From the NCBI GenBank assembly GCA_964017185.1, contig OZ024870.1:56050312-56114311 (forward strand): a stretch of DNA of 64,000 bases. Reading direction: 5' to 3'. Origin of the DNA: Rugalucina vietnamica (taxonomy: Eukaryota; Mollusca; Bivalvia; Lucinida; Lucinidae). The notes beneath the pieces are model-generated. The model made no database searches, had not been told where the DNA came from, and was given only the letters and a program-made list of their open reading frames with translations. Each line of letters starts with the position of its first letter. The stretch's first letter is position 1. Both the position numbers and the translations under genes were made by a program. Positions 1 to 13,100 of the stretch are shown here, piece after piece.

Positions 1-230
1 GGGAGCTATCTGTTGCCATGGAAACCAGAGTTCCAATCCGACCTGGCCCAAAACCTAATGCAACCTTTCCCCCTCCTCAATGATGCTTTAGATAAAATTT
101 GATCACGATCGGCCTTGTTGTCTTAGAGATATTTGAGTTTGAAAATGTGGACGCAAGGACGGACGGACGCCGGCTCGACTACTGTAAGTACTATAAGCTC
201 ACCTTGTGAACCTTTGGCTCAGGTGAGCTA
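1..230 (+). mobile_element. gacgg-tail element, 3' end only (R1)
   Basis: 3' part of the repeat family also seen at 1571, 6345 and 17089: a ggacggacgg tail followed by a terminal hairpin ending CTCAGGTGAGCTA. The element starts left of the window. Confidence 0.75.
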
Positions 231-375
231 AAAATGAAATATCACCGAACTTTTTTTTTCTATATCAATATTATTCTTTGTAACTTTATTTGATAGTGAT
301 AAAGGCCACCGGCCTTAAACACATTTACTTCAACCCATGTACTCCACCAATTTCAGAAATTTAATTGTCATGAAA

Positions 376-569
376 TGAGCTGTGCCAACCTTTGCTTTGC
401 AAAAAAGGCACAGATCAGCTTAGCAGTAACTGCTACAGTGATAGTACAATTTCTCTACTTTCTAAATCTAAAATTTCCAGCCTCTAGCCATCTTTTGTAC
501 TTGTACAGCTCGGTTTGTGTCCAACCTGTTCGGAAAACCATATTGTTGCTTTTCATGCATCACGGCTCA
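376..569 (+). mobile_element. P-family palindromic MITE, degraded
   Basis: Recognised by GAGCTG...CACGGCTCA ends and a partial internal hairpin (gcagatcagcttagcagt). Part of the inner hairpin's second arm is lost. The open frame over it is not a gene. Confidence 0.7.
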
Positions 570-1340
570 GATATAATTAAAGGGCATCAGATAAAGGAGC
601 AAGCTTCAATGATAATTATGATACAGGCAATTCTTATGCAAGGTTTCAACCTCACAGTATCACAGGGGCAGAGAAAACCAACTGCCAAAGTCATTGGACC
701 TTGAACTATAGGTCTAGGGCTCCTGGTCCAACTGTGTGCTTCAATGATATGTCAAGGACAATTACTATATATGCGAGGTTTAAATTACAGCTGGTTGCTA
801 TGGTAACCTACTTGGCAGGTGTGGGAAACGAGGGCCCCTATTTCCAGTTTGTGGCCCTTCATACATAGCATTCACATGGTAAATGACCCACTAGTCGGCT
901 GTAGCTGCTTCATTACAAAGTGACAAGAATCAACATTATTAGTGGAACAAATGGTTGCTATGGGAACCTATCTTAGCAAGTATTGGAAATTTGAGCCCCT
1001 ATTTCCTGTAAAGTACCACTCATTACCCACTGTTTGTGGCCCTTCATGGCATACACATGATAAGTGACACAGTGGTATGCCATAGCTGCTACAATGCATA
1101 GCGACTGAAAAGGAAGGTTATTGGTGGAACTATTGGTTTGCTATAGTAACCTACCTTGGCAAGTATGGGAAACCAGAGCCCCTATTTCCTGCAGGGTTTC
1201 ATTCATAACCCATTGTCTGTGACCCTTCATAGCATTCACATGGTAACTGACACAGTAGTAGGCCGTAGCTGCTTCATTACATAGCGACAGGAAGGCAAGA
1301 TCATTGGTAGAACTGTTGGTTGCCATGATAACATAGTTGG
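570..1340. repeat. Tandem array, about 183-bp unit, plus leading fragment
   Basis: Three units start near 780, 953 and 1136, each opening with GTTGCTATGGTAACCTA-like sequence and containing CCCCTATTTCC and GTGGCCCTTCATA. A partial fourth begins at 1318. The preceding 570-780 resembles the unit at 11985-12516 and 40499-41021 (GGACCTTGAA.TATAGGTC). Confidence 0.75.
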
Positions 1341-1570
1341 TGTTAAAGTTCACTACATTGAAGGCTGTAATATGAATGAATATGAATATGCCAAAGTATG
1401 CTTCTTTTCACTTCAAATATTTCTTTTTCTTACTATATGTATCAGAAAAAAATATTCACAGTCCGAACACAAACATTTACAGCAACAACCTGTATAGACA
1501 TCAAGCTTGAAGTTTAAAGACATACTTTCATAAGCCCTTTTGCTTTGAATGACAATTCCAGATTAACACT

Positions 1571-3726
1571 AGAGGACCATTGGTCCTGTAGCTCACCTGA
1601 GAGATTATCACATTGTAAGCTCATGAGATTTAAATTAATTGAGAATCGACCAATGAAAGTCTATGCATGGACACTATTGACCCCCGGGGCATGGCCAAAT
1701 TTGACCCAGGGGCATGACTGGCACAATTTATAATGGGGTCTACCAGACATTGCTACATACAAAATATAGAAGCACTGGGCCTTTTGGTTTCAGAGAAGAA
1801 GATTTTTGTTAGTTTTTCCCATTGTAAGTCTATAGAGACTATCTACCCCCGGGGCGTGGCCAAATTTGACCCCAGGGGCATGGCTGGCACAATTTATGTA
1901 GAGGACCATTAGCCATTGCCACATACAAAATATCAAAGCTGTGTGCCCTGTGGTTTCAGAGAAGAAGATTTTTGAATTTTTTCCCATAGCAAGTCTATTG
2001 AGACTATCAACCTCCGCGGCCTGGCCAAATTTGACCCCAGGGGCGTGAATGGCACAATTATGTAGTGGACCATTAGCCATTGCTACATACCAAATATCAA
2101 AGCTGTGGGCCTAGTGGTTTCAGAGAAGAAGATTTTTTAATTTTTTTCCCATAGTAAGTCTATGGAGACTATCAACCCCCGGGGTGTGGCCAAATTTGAC
2201 CCCAGGGGCATGAATGGCACAATTTATGTAGAGGACCATTAGCCATTGCTACATACCAAATATCAAAGCTGTGGGCCTAGTGGTTTCAGAGAAGAAGATT
2301 TTTTTAGTTTTTCCTATTGTAGGTCTATGGAGACTATCGACCCCCGGGGCCTGGCCAAAATTGACCCCGGGGACATGATTGGCACAATTTATGTAGAGGA
2401 CCATTAGCCATTGCCACATACAAAATATCAAAGCTGTGGGCCCTGTGGTTTCAGAGAAGAAGATTTTTTAATTTTTTTCCCATAGTAAGTCTATGGAGAC
2501 TATCAACCCCCCGGGTGTGGCCAAATTTGACCCCAGGGGCATGAATGGCACAATTTATGTAGAGGACCATTAGCCATTGCTACATACCAAATATCAAAGC
2601 TGTTGGCCTATGGTTTCAGAGAAGAAGATTTTTTTAGTTTTTTTCCTATTGTAGGTCTATGGAGACTATCGACCCCCGGGGCGTGGCCAAATTTGACCCC
2701 AGGGGCATGAATGGCACAATTTATGTAGAGGACCATTAGCCATTGCTACATATCAAATATCAAAGCTGTTGGCCTAGTGGTTTCAGAGAAGAAGATTTTT
2801 TTAGTTTTTTTTCTATTGTAGGTCTATGGAGACTATCGACCCCCGGGGCGTGGCCAAATTTGACCCCAGGGGCATGATTGGCACAATTTATGTAGAGGAC
2901 CATTAGCCACTGCCACCTACAAAATATCAAAGCTGTGGGCCCTGTGGTTTCAGAGATGATTTTTTATTTTTTTTTCCCATAGTATGTATATGGAGACTAT
3001 CAACCCCCGGGGCGTGGCCAAATTTGACCCCAGGGGCATGAATGACACAATTTATGTAGAGGACTATTAGCCATTGCTACATACCAAATATCAAAGCTGT
3101 GGGCCTAGTGGTTTCAGAGAAGAAGATTTTTTTAGTTTTTCCAATTGTAAGTCTATGGAAACTATCCACCCCCGGGGCGTGGCCAAATTTGACCCCAGGG
3201 GCATGGCTGGCACAATTTATGTAGAGGACCATTAGCCATTGCCACATACCAAATATCAAAGCTGTGGGCCCTGTGGTTTCAGAGAAGAAGATTTTTTAAT
3301 TTTTTTCCCATAGTAAGTCTATGGAGACTATCGACACCCCGGGGCGTGGCCAAATTTGACCCCAGGGGCAAGAATGGCACAATTTATGTAGAGGACCATT
3401 AGCCATCGCTACATACCAAATATCAAAGCTGTGGGCCTAGTGGTTTCAGAGAAGAAGATTTTTTTAGTTTTTCCCATTGTAAGTCTATGGGACCTATCTG
3501 TTGCCATGGAAACCACAATTTTGATACAATCTGCTCCAAAACCTAATGCCATCAATCCCCCTACCCAATTATGGTTCACGTTAAATTTGATCAAGATCGG
3601 CCTACTAGCTTCAGAAATATTCTTCTTTGAAATTGTGGACGGACGACGGACGGACGACGGACGGACGACGACGGATGCCTGCCTATCCTTTAAGCTCACC
3701 TGTGAGCCTTCGGCTCAGGTGAGCTA
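1571..3726 (+). mobile_element. gacgg-tail element R2, complete, with 165-bp internal array
   Basis: Opens with the palindrome AGGACCATTGGTCCT, then TAGCTCACCTGAG; closes with a gacgg tail and a hairpin ending in the inverted copy CTCAGGTGAGCTA. About ten internal units of 164-167 bp, each with ACCATTAGCCATTGC and GGTTTCAGAGAAGAAGATTT, run from about 1905 to 3490. No transposase is encoded. The open frames on both strands repeat with the unit and are not genes. Confidence 0.85.
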
Positions 3727-3949
3727 ATAATTATATTTTCCTATCTTCAGTTTACAAAATGGTCATAATTTAAAGCATTGTCAGTGCAGAGTCAGAAGTA
3801 AGAGTTATGCTCCCTAAGAAACTTCTTTGATATTTCATGCTTTTTTTTTTTTTCAAAAATGTTAAACAAACTCAACTGTTTCCAATTTTAGGACAATTTG
3901 AGTAAATGTTTTTATGCTTGAAAGATAAACATTTTGACAGTAAACATAC

Positions 3950-4110
3950 CTGACATCATGAGAGTGCGTAAACAGGCTGGGAGTGTCACCTCACATGCCT
4001 GCCCCCGCTCACCGACAAGTAGTGCCATCTCCTGGAGCAACAGCTCACCAACACTTCTCTCACAATACTGGGCGTTGTCATAGATACACTGCTTGGTTTC
4101 TGCTATCAAA
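3950..4110 (-). CDS. Gene 1 exon 19: module 15 end, last exon in window
   Basis: 161 nt, phase 2 to 1, residues 1200-1253. TKQC and AQYC are C4 and C5, GQAC is C6, and LPAC starts another module. The donor TCAG|gtatgt is in phase 1 and no stop codon precedes it. Nothing between it and base 1 looks like the next exon, because that interval is nearly all repeats; the gene must continue to the left. Confidence 0.87.
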
Positions 4111-7100
4111 CTGAGGGAAAAGAAAGTGTTTTTCATTTTTATTGCTTTACAAATTCATCATTTCTCATGAGTTGCTTGGTTTCATGACAGCTTTTGACAT
4201 ACAGCAAACATCTATTGAATATCTCCAAAGTTCTTTTCATTGTATACTATTGATTTACATCATGGCAATTATGAAAACAAAATTTTTTGACTGACGTTTC
4301 TATTTGAGTTAAATCATGATAGACTGGTAAATGGTATATTTCATGAACAGTAAACCATATGCAGTCTTATTAACCTGAATACCCCAAAAAACTGAAGTCA
4401 GCGTGACAACTTACACACAAAGATCATCATAGTCATACTGCAAGCTGTGGTAGAGATCAGAGAGGCACTGCCGAGCCTTGCACTCCTCGCAGTACATCTG
4501 AGGGCACTGGTTTCCTAGGCGAGCATTTAAACGAAGTAATTGTCGACTCACAATGGCTGCTGTGTTCATATCACAGCCACTGGAATGACGTTGGATACAG
4601 GCTTTCATGGCTGGAATCATGCTGAAATTGATATATATGGATATAGTACTTAATCTCTAGAGAAGTTGAACTTAACACTAAAAGGGTAATTAATTTCTCT
4701 TACAAAAATTTAAGCTTTCAATCTAGTTTAAAAAAATGTGTTGTGAATAAATCAAACATTAATCTGATGACTCAGACTGTTTGAGTCAAACTATCCCAAG
4801 AAATTATGTCACAATTCATCCATTACATACCCACAAACCTCTCCCACTGACGTTGTTTGTGGGTGCACCATTTTAGCTCTGACCGGAACCATACATGTCA
4901 GTATTTCCTCTAAATCACATCTCATTATCTCCCCTGTTGCTAGACAACCCTGGGACTCAGCCTCTGGTTCCCGGCTACATCTCTGTTGTACAATGCTGGA
5001 TAGTGTTGAGAAAGTTCCCAGAATATCATTCCTGGTATTATAGTCGCAACTGCTAGTCCTCTCATCCACACATACTGAGGTGGTCAACAGTTGTCTGGCA
5101 ACAAAAAGAGATCAGATTTTGTAAGTCATCTTTGTTTTCATGTCTTTGAACTGACTTTTGAATCTTTTGAAGCAAACATTTTAGTCAAATTCAAGAAAGT
5201 CACAATATATAAAGTGCTTTCATTACTGCCATGGCAAATTTGGGTCATATGATTACTCAAATGCTTTCTTCCGCTTGTTGTTATGACTTGTATTACTTGA
5301 AAATTAACATTAATTTCATTTTGCTCTTTAATTGTTGCCTTGAAATTTCATCTCTTTCTACAATTCAAAATATGGGAAATCAGTACCAAACTACCAAATG
5401 AGACAACTTACGAGCATACAACTTTATCTTCAGTGGAACCAGTCAACAGTGTGGTTCCCAGCTCATTAATACAAAATAGAGCAAATGCTGGGTCACAGTC
5501 CCTGGTCACATGACTGTCATGGCTACACACTCCTGTAGACTGCAGTCTCTCTGACAGCCACTGAGAATTGGTGAGCATTGCCCTTTCCAGAGAGTTGGTA
5601 CAACCCGCAACTTGAGCCTGCACACAGTCAAATAGTCGATTGAATCTGAAATATATTCACAATAAATAAGAAGTGAACTGAGCCCCGTCAAAATTAGTGA
5701 CTGATGTATGAGCCCCATCGTGAGAAAACCGGAATTTCACCTATGCAAAAACAAAGGTGCAGACCAGCTTCGCAGTAACTGCGAAGCTGATCAACACCTT
5801 TGTTTTTGCCACTCAGATAGTAGAATTTCTCTTCTTCCTAAATCCTTAATTCCAAGCTTTCAACCATTTTCTGAGATTGCACAGACCGGTTTATGTTTGA
5901 CCTGGTCGGAAACCCGAAGACTGGCTTTCTCGCGTCACGACTCATGTATCTACCATGGGATTCAGTCTTAGCCTTATTATTATCTACCTGTACTTAATGG
6001 TAAGCCTCCGAACCTCAGACTTCTTCATCTATTAGGCTCCTATTTCAACTTATTATGCTATGCATTGCACATGGACACAGATGGATAATGAGTTGCCTGC
6101 ATTTGCTTGTCCGAACTTTGCAGCATTTTGTTTTTGTCTCCCTGTGACTCAACCAAGTATGCTTTCTTGATCGTAGTCATGTTTGCTTGTTTGTTTTTGT
6201 TTGACAGGGTTCCCACAAATCATAAAAAGTAAAATTCCCTGACTTTTCACTGACTTTTCAATGACCAAATTCCAAAATTCCCTGACCAAAATAAGCAGCA
6301 TTTCTCCACTATTTCTGAAGTTCATCGGTACTAAAATTCCAACCAGAGGACCAATGGTCCTGTAAACGCTCACCTGAGATCTGCTGCATATACCAATAAA
6401 CATGTATGAATATTATGGTATTTTATTCCAGTGCAGGGGCAGATGAAGCCCTTGGGCCATTTTCTTTTTTCTGAATCTTCAATATTCTGTCCATTTGCCA
6501 ATTTCCTGCTGGCTTTTCCCTTCAAATGACATTTTAACAGTTTTCCCAATTCAAATGCATAGGCAACCCATGTTGACCTTGCCATAAACTTGGTCAATGT
6601 CATCACAGGGTCCTGATTTATATATACATTTAAGTACTTTAGCCATCGATGCTTCATGCCAAGTTTCCTTGAAATCAGTCTATTGGTTTCAGAGAAGAAG
6701 GTTTTAGATGGGTTTTTACCATATATGGGCATGGCGGCCATCTTTGTCATGTGACCTAGATTATTTATATACACATTGATTCACCCTTTCTATAGATGCT
6801 TCACAAAAAATTTGGCTTTGATTGGCCAAGCGGTTTCAGAGGAGAAGACGTTTGAATATTATGGAAATATACATGTATATTGCCGCGGGGTGGGGGCACA
6901 TGAGCCCCTGGGGTCCAATTTTTTTTCAGAATCATTAATATTCAGTCCTACTTCCCATTTCCTGCAAGACTTTCACTTTAAATTACATTTTAAAAGTTTT
7001 CCCCATTCCAATGCATTGGTGACCTATGTTGACCTTGCCGTAAAATAGGTCAAGGTCATCACAGGGTCATGATTTATATACACATTGTAGTGCTTGAGCC

Positions 7101-10100
7101 ATCAATGCTTCTTGCCAAGTTTTGTTGAAATCGATCCACCGGTTCTGGAGAAGAAGATTTTTGAAGGGTTTTACCATATATGGGCATGGCGGCCATCTTG
7201 GTCATGTGACCTGGATTATTTATATACACATTGGTTCCCCCTTCCCATAGATGCTTCATGTAAAATTTGGCTTTGATTGGCCAAGCGGTTTCAGAGAAGA
7301 AGATGTTTGAATATTATGATAATATACATGTATATTGCCCCGGGGTGAGGGCGGATGAGCCCCTGGTGCCCAATTTTTTTCAGAATCATTAATATTCAGT
7401 CCTACTGCTCATTTTCTGCAAGATTTTTCCTTTAAATGACAATTTAACAATTTTTCCCATTCAAATGCAAAGGCGACCTATGTTGACCTTGCCGTAAAAT
7501 AGGTCAAGGTCACCGCAAGGTCATGATTTATATATACATTGTAGTGCTTGAGTCATCGATGCTTCATGCCAAGTTTGGTTGAAATCGGTCCAGTGGTTCC
7601 GGAGAAGAAGATTTTTGAAGGGTTTTTACCATATATGGGCATGGCGGCCATCTTGGTCATGTGACCTGGATTATTTATATACACATTGGTTCCCCCTTCC
7701 CATAGATGCTTCATGTAAAATTTGGCTTTGATTGGCCAAGCGGTTTCAGAGAAGAAGATCTTTGAAAATTGTGGACGACGGACGGACGGACGGACGACGG
7801 ACGACGGACGGACGACGGACGGACGACGGAGCATGGGTATACTATAAGCTCACCTTGTGAGCCTGACGGCTCAGGTGAGCTAAAAAAGGTGAGAAATAGC
7901 CCCGTAAATACACATTAGGTAAGAATCCTTATCTAGAGCACTCAATAATGCCACTGATATGGCTTCATGAATAGCATAGCTCACCTAAAAGTTGGAAATC
8001 ATTAGATTTAAAACAGTAATTATCATCACTAAAAAATATGGTCTGACTTTTGTTTCTAAAATTCCCTGATTTTTCCCTGACTTTTGCCAAAATTTCAAAT
8101 TTCCCTGACCAAAAACAAAATTCCCTGACTTTTCCCTGACCTTGAACTTTTTTGATTATTGGTTTTCCCATGAGGTGGCTCAATTGACAAATGCTCTTCT
8201 TGAACCAGCGGAAGAGGGAGAAAAGCTTAAGTTACTTACATTTGACAAAGATTCTCCTGACGTTCTGTCAGTGGCACCATAACATAGGACACAGAGATAT
8301 CAGTGAGAGATCTCAAACACAGCTGACCCTGGTTTGATAGGCAATTATCACCACGGGCTGAAATAGATTTATTTTGGTACTCATGCAACCTTTTACACTT
8401 ACATATTTCAGACAGAAAACCATGTATAATCTAAACATTTTGTTCATATCTTAAACTTAAAGACATGTGCACAAAATCTACAAGTATCTTTCACAAAGGT
8501 TTTTAACTGTAAATATGAGCCGCATCTTGAGAAAATCTGACATTTTGCATATGATTTGTGAAAACAAATGCGTAGATCAGCTTTGCAGTAACTGCGAAGC
8601 TGATCAGCGCCTTTGTTTTTGCTACACGGATAGCACAATAATTTGTTTGTTTCCAGGCTTTAGCCATCTTCTGTGCCTGTACAGCTCGATTTGTGTCCAA
8701 CTTGTTCAGAAACCTCATTATTGGTTTTCTCAAGACACATATTTTGGGCAAAAATTTTCTCCACATCACAATCCTCATGACTGTCAGTAAAAGCAGCATC
8801 TTTGATATTCATGAGTGAGATTAGGGCGTAAATATGTCAGAGGTAAACTTACCTGTATCACTAAAACCATCGTCCACAATAAATGTTTCTCCATCTGAAA
8901 ATAAAAATATTTGAAAGGAAATTGAATATATACATAGATTCTTAATTGTATCTTCATGTTCTTGATTACATATGTCTAAATTTAAAATAGGTCGTCATGC
9001 CCTAAGTGTAAATGACCCCCCCCCCCCCCCCCCCCCCCCCCCACAAATGGAACGCCATGAGCTGCTTTCTCTTACAGAATTCAGAATTTCAGATCTTTTT
9101 TTTTTTATTTGTTCCAACGAATTTTCACAATTGTAGCCAATGCTTCCTGGGTAGTAACAGTACCATATGGGGACTTAACGTGCCTCGCTCAAATGAACTG
9201 TAAAACAAGTAGGATCTTAACAGTATTAACACTCACCTGTCATCTGACAATCCAGATACCATCTCTTCTGCCACAGAAGTGCATTCCTGCCCAGAATTCC
9301 TCTCCACAACACAGGCAGCCCTGATTGGTCAACCGATGTGACACACTGCACAAACTGACCAATGGCATTGCAGAGACCAGACCTTGTGACATCAGTTGCC
9401 ATGGAGATGATCTGCTGACACTGGTTTATGTTGTAATGAATCTGCTGAACTGAGGGAGGGTCCTCTGGGATAAAGTTACTAGGGTAACCAAGAATAAGGT
9501 CACACTGCAAGCCATTGTTTGTGATAGTCTGCATCATGAAAGACTTTGCCAGAGTGTACTGTAGTGGATCACAGCCACATAGTTTTTCTTGAATACAGTT
9601 TTGGGTTTCCGTTAAGTTGCTGAAAGCAAAATTTAATGTGTACAATCATTTGACGAATCCCTTTCAGTATTGAAAGTAAGAATAGAGGGACCAGGAATCG
9701 ATGCAATTAAATTTAAAGTCCCAAGATAGACGGTGGCAAAGAAAATACATAAAGCACAACATAACATTTTCCGACAACACACTCAAAGAGCAGAATGACT
9801 AGCTCTTTCCCAACAAGGTAGCCATCCGGCTAAGTTTCAACAGGAACGAAAGGGAATGAGCACAACAGAGAGGTAGGCACAATAAACTGTAGTATAATGA
9901 AGATAAACCACTTTTCCTGTGACACTGATTATCGTTTTAACTGGGAACAAGCATGATGAAGACAAACCTCTCTATCTGGGACACAACTTAACGTTTTTAG
10001 TGGGCACAACGCCGAAAACCACTTCTCCTGGGGACGTCCTCAAATTCATAAAGAAAGAAATTTAATGAACTTAAAAACCAGTAACTGATCTGTTTTGAAA

Positions 10101-13100
10101 ATTTTACAATATGAAGCCATTTGAAACTGAATAAGCCATATTAAAAGAAGATGAATTAAGACATATTATGCAAAATACTAAATACAGTTAATATGGATCA
10201 CACCCCATTCATCACATATCATGACTTTGTTTGTTTTGTGGTTTTCAGACAATGTTAGGATGGAGCCACAGGTTCACCTGTACGTATCTTGCTCAAGGAC
10301 ACAACCTGGCACTAGTGGGGATTGAACCCCCACCCTCTAGATTGGGAGTTAGACATTATAATTACAAGTTTTGCCATGTATCCTGTATTTAATGGTGCTA
10401 ATAAGCATACTTACAAACAGAAAGCATATCCTGTGTATGCAACACAAGATGACCAGTCTAAGGAACATGGTTTTGGACTGGTACACATCTGTTCCACCAC
10501 AACTGACTGGTTCTCTGTGCTATCACACCATGACTTCAGAGGACAAGTCAGATTACCCAGCATGCTCTGAATGGCCTTGACCTCTGATAGCAGGTGACTT
10601 TCAACAGAACTGTCACAGCCTTCAAGGTTGTCATATATACACTGGTATGCCTCGTCAAGTTCACTACAAGAAAGACATGATTTTAAGGTAAAATCTGAGA
10701 AAACATCAATCCTTTAAATTTTCTGGCAGAGACTGAGCATGTCAAGGACAATTACTATGCAAGGTTTCACATTCACAGCTACCTTAGGTGTAGAGAAAAT
10801 AAAACTTTGACATAAAAATTAATAAAGTTGATGGACTGTGAAATATAGGTCAAGGGCAACAGGTCAAGGTGTTTGCTTGCTTTATGGTACTATGAGAAAA
10901 AAAAAATTGTTTGCTAGGCATTCGCCAAGGCGCAGTTTTCTTACAGTTTCTCTTTATGGTTCTATGAGAAAAGAAGAAAAAAAATCGTTTGCCAGGCATC
11001 GCCAAGGTTCTGTTTTCTAACAGTTTTTCTTTATGGTACTATGAGATGAAGTAATATTACGTATTTTCCGGCAGTAAAAAAGTTAAAAATCATCTTTTCT
11101 AATATAAAGCATAATTTGTGTATGAATCGTGTCGGCTGCCTAAATAGCTTGTGTATTCACAAGTGATAATTGTCATTTTTAGACAACACAGTTTAATGCT
11201 AGCAAAGCGTGAATGACACATTGTTTTCTTAAGATTAGTGACAAAAGCTGTGAAAATAAGGCAAGCGATGCACAATAACTTGCTAGGGGATTATCGACAG
11301 ACCATAACGTGACCATAAACAAAGGTTGCTGAAGGCTATTAATGACACATGTTACGCAACGTTGCTCGATGTTTTCGTTCAGTGATTTCTGAAGTCCAAA
11401 AATTGGGACGCCTAAATCTTGTATTAATCTACCTTTTTCGATAATGTACTTCTTCCTTTGTGCTTGAGAACGGCGCATTGTAAATACGGTATCGTTATTG
11501 TAAAGGTAAAACACCACAAGCAAAAGTGATTCAAGTCCGGGTGCGCCGAAAAGTCAACGGCGGAGCTCTACGAAACAACAAAAAAATATTCTATTCTATT
11601 CTAACAACACGCAGAGTTATCCTTCTTACAAAAATGGCGGTCGATCATCCATAAAACATCGCGTCACATGCAAAATATACATGAACAATGATTTTACTCA
11701 ATAGAAATCAGTGGAAACCTTGGAAATCAACCGACCTTTACGTTTTCTCACATCGATTGGCATTTGTATGCAGTTTGAAGCTCATTATCAATCATTTTAG
11801 CTATTGTCATGGGTTTTCGCGACCGACAAATTTTACAAAAAGAAGTCTGAAATTTGGTGTTCTTATACAAAATGCGCACCAAATTTTGTACTCCACAATC
11901 TGAGCAAAAAAAGTGCGTGTTATACGCATGTGAATACGGTACCATGCAATGTTTCACACTAGCAGGTATCACTGATGCAGAGAAAACCAAACTTCGACAT
12001 AAGAATTAACAAAGTCAATGGACCTTGAAATAAAGGTCAGGGGCACAGGGTCTAGATGCGTGCTTGAAGGGTATGTCAAGAACAATTACTATGCAAGGTT
12101 TCACACTCAGGGCTATCACTGATGCAGAGAAAACCAAACTTTTATGTAACTGACGTAAAAACAACAAAGAATGGACTGTGAAATATAGGTCAAGGGCACT
12201 GGGTCAAGGTGCGTGCTTGAAGGGTATGTCAAGGACAATTACAATGCAAGGTTTCACACTCACGGCTATCACTGATGCAGAGAAAAGCAAACTTCGTCGT
12301 AAAAATTAGCAAAGTCAATGGACCGTGAAATATAGGTCAAGGGCACTGGGTCAAGGTGCGTGTTTGAAGAGTATGTCAAGGACAATAACTATGCAAGGTT
12401 TGAGACTTGCAGCTATCACTAACTTAGAGAAAATGAAACTTCGACGTAAATGTTGACGGACAGACGGACGGAAATTTGGACTCCTATATCACACCCTGCT
12501 TTAAACAGGTGCGATAAAAATCTGGTGTGTAAAATTATATGAACTTGAAAGGATTCGTAATATTTCAAACATGCACATTGCATATTGGCCCTTTAATGAC
12601 CACTTTTTGGCAGATCTGTCAACGCTCAACACCATGTTTTTTCAGAACTTAGTGATGACAACATAATTCTATGATGTGCTAATAAATTGAAAGATGATAA
12701 ATATACCATACCCACAAGCGCTTTCAGAAGCAGAGGCAAAATTGAGGAATGATCCAAAATTTTCTAGACACTGTTCAATCTTATTGATATCACATGACTT
12801 TGGCATTTCTAGGTAGCTCTTCTCACACTGGAGATTGTGAACCTCAGACAAGAACGTGTAGGTCTGCTCAAAAATCTGCTTTCTCTGAGCCGAGCATCCA
12901 GAAACGTCGAGAGGTATGTTTAACAGAATACTGAAACACAAAGCACACTTTTAATAACAATAAAATAACATGTCGAGGTAATAAGGCTTAAGCAGCAACC
13001 ATAAAATTTAATCATTTGGCATGATGCGATAGATCCTGGACTTATTTTCTGAAATTTTCATTTTTGTTATAGTGAAATGAACTGTAAATAGGAAAAACAA

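Noticed and set aside
1141-1353. Minus-strand open frame with several cysteines, a candidate further exon of gene 1
   Set aside because: It lies in a 183-bp tandem array, lacks module spacing and has no fitting splice sites.
1790-3699. Series of minus-strand open frames sharing HAPGVKFG and KIFFSETT strings
   Set aside because: They recur with the 165-bp unit of element R2; the peptide repeats because the DNA does.
9017-9042. Long C-run and proline-rich frame
   Set aside because: A homopolymer in an intron; its length may be a sequencing or assembly artefact.
11179-11523. 114-residue minus-strand open frame
   Set aside because: No recognisable domain, no splice context, and it lies in unidentified DNA inserted in a U-family repeat.
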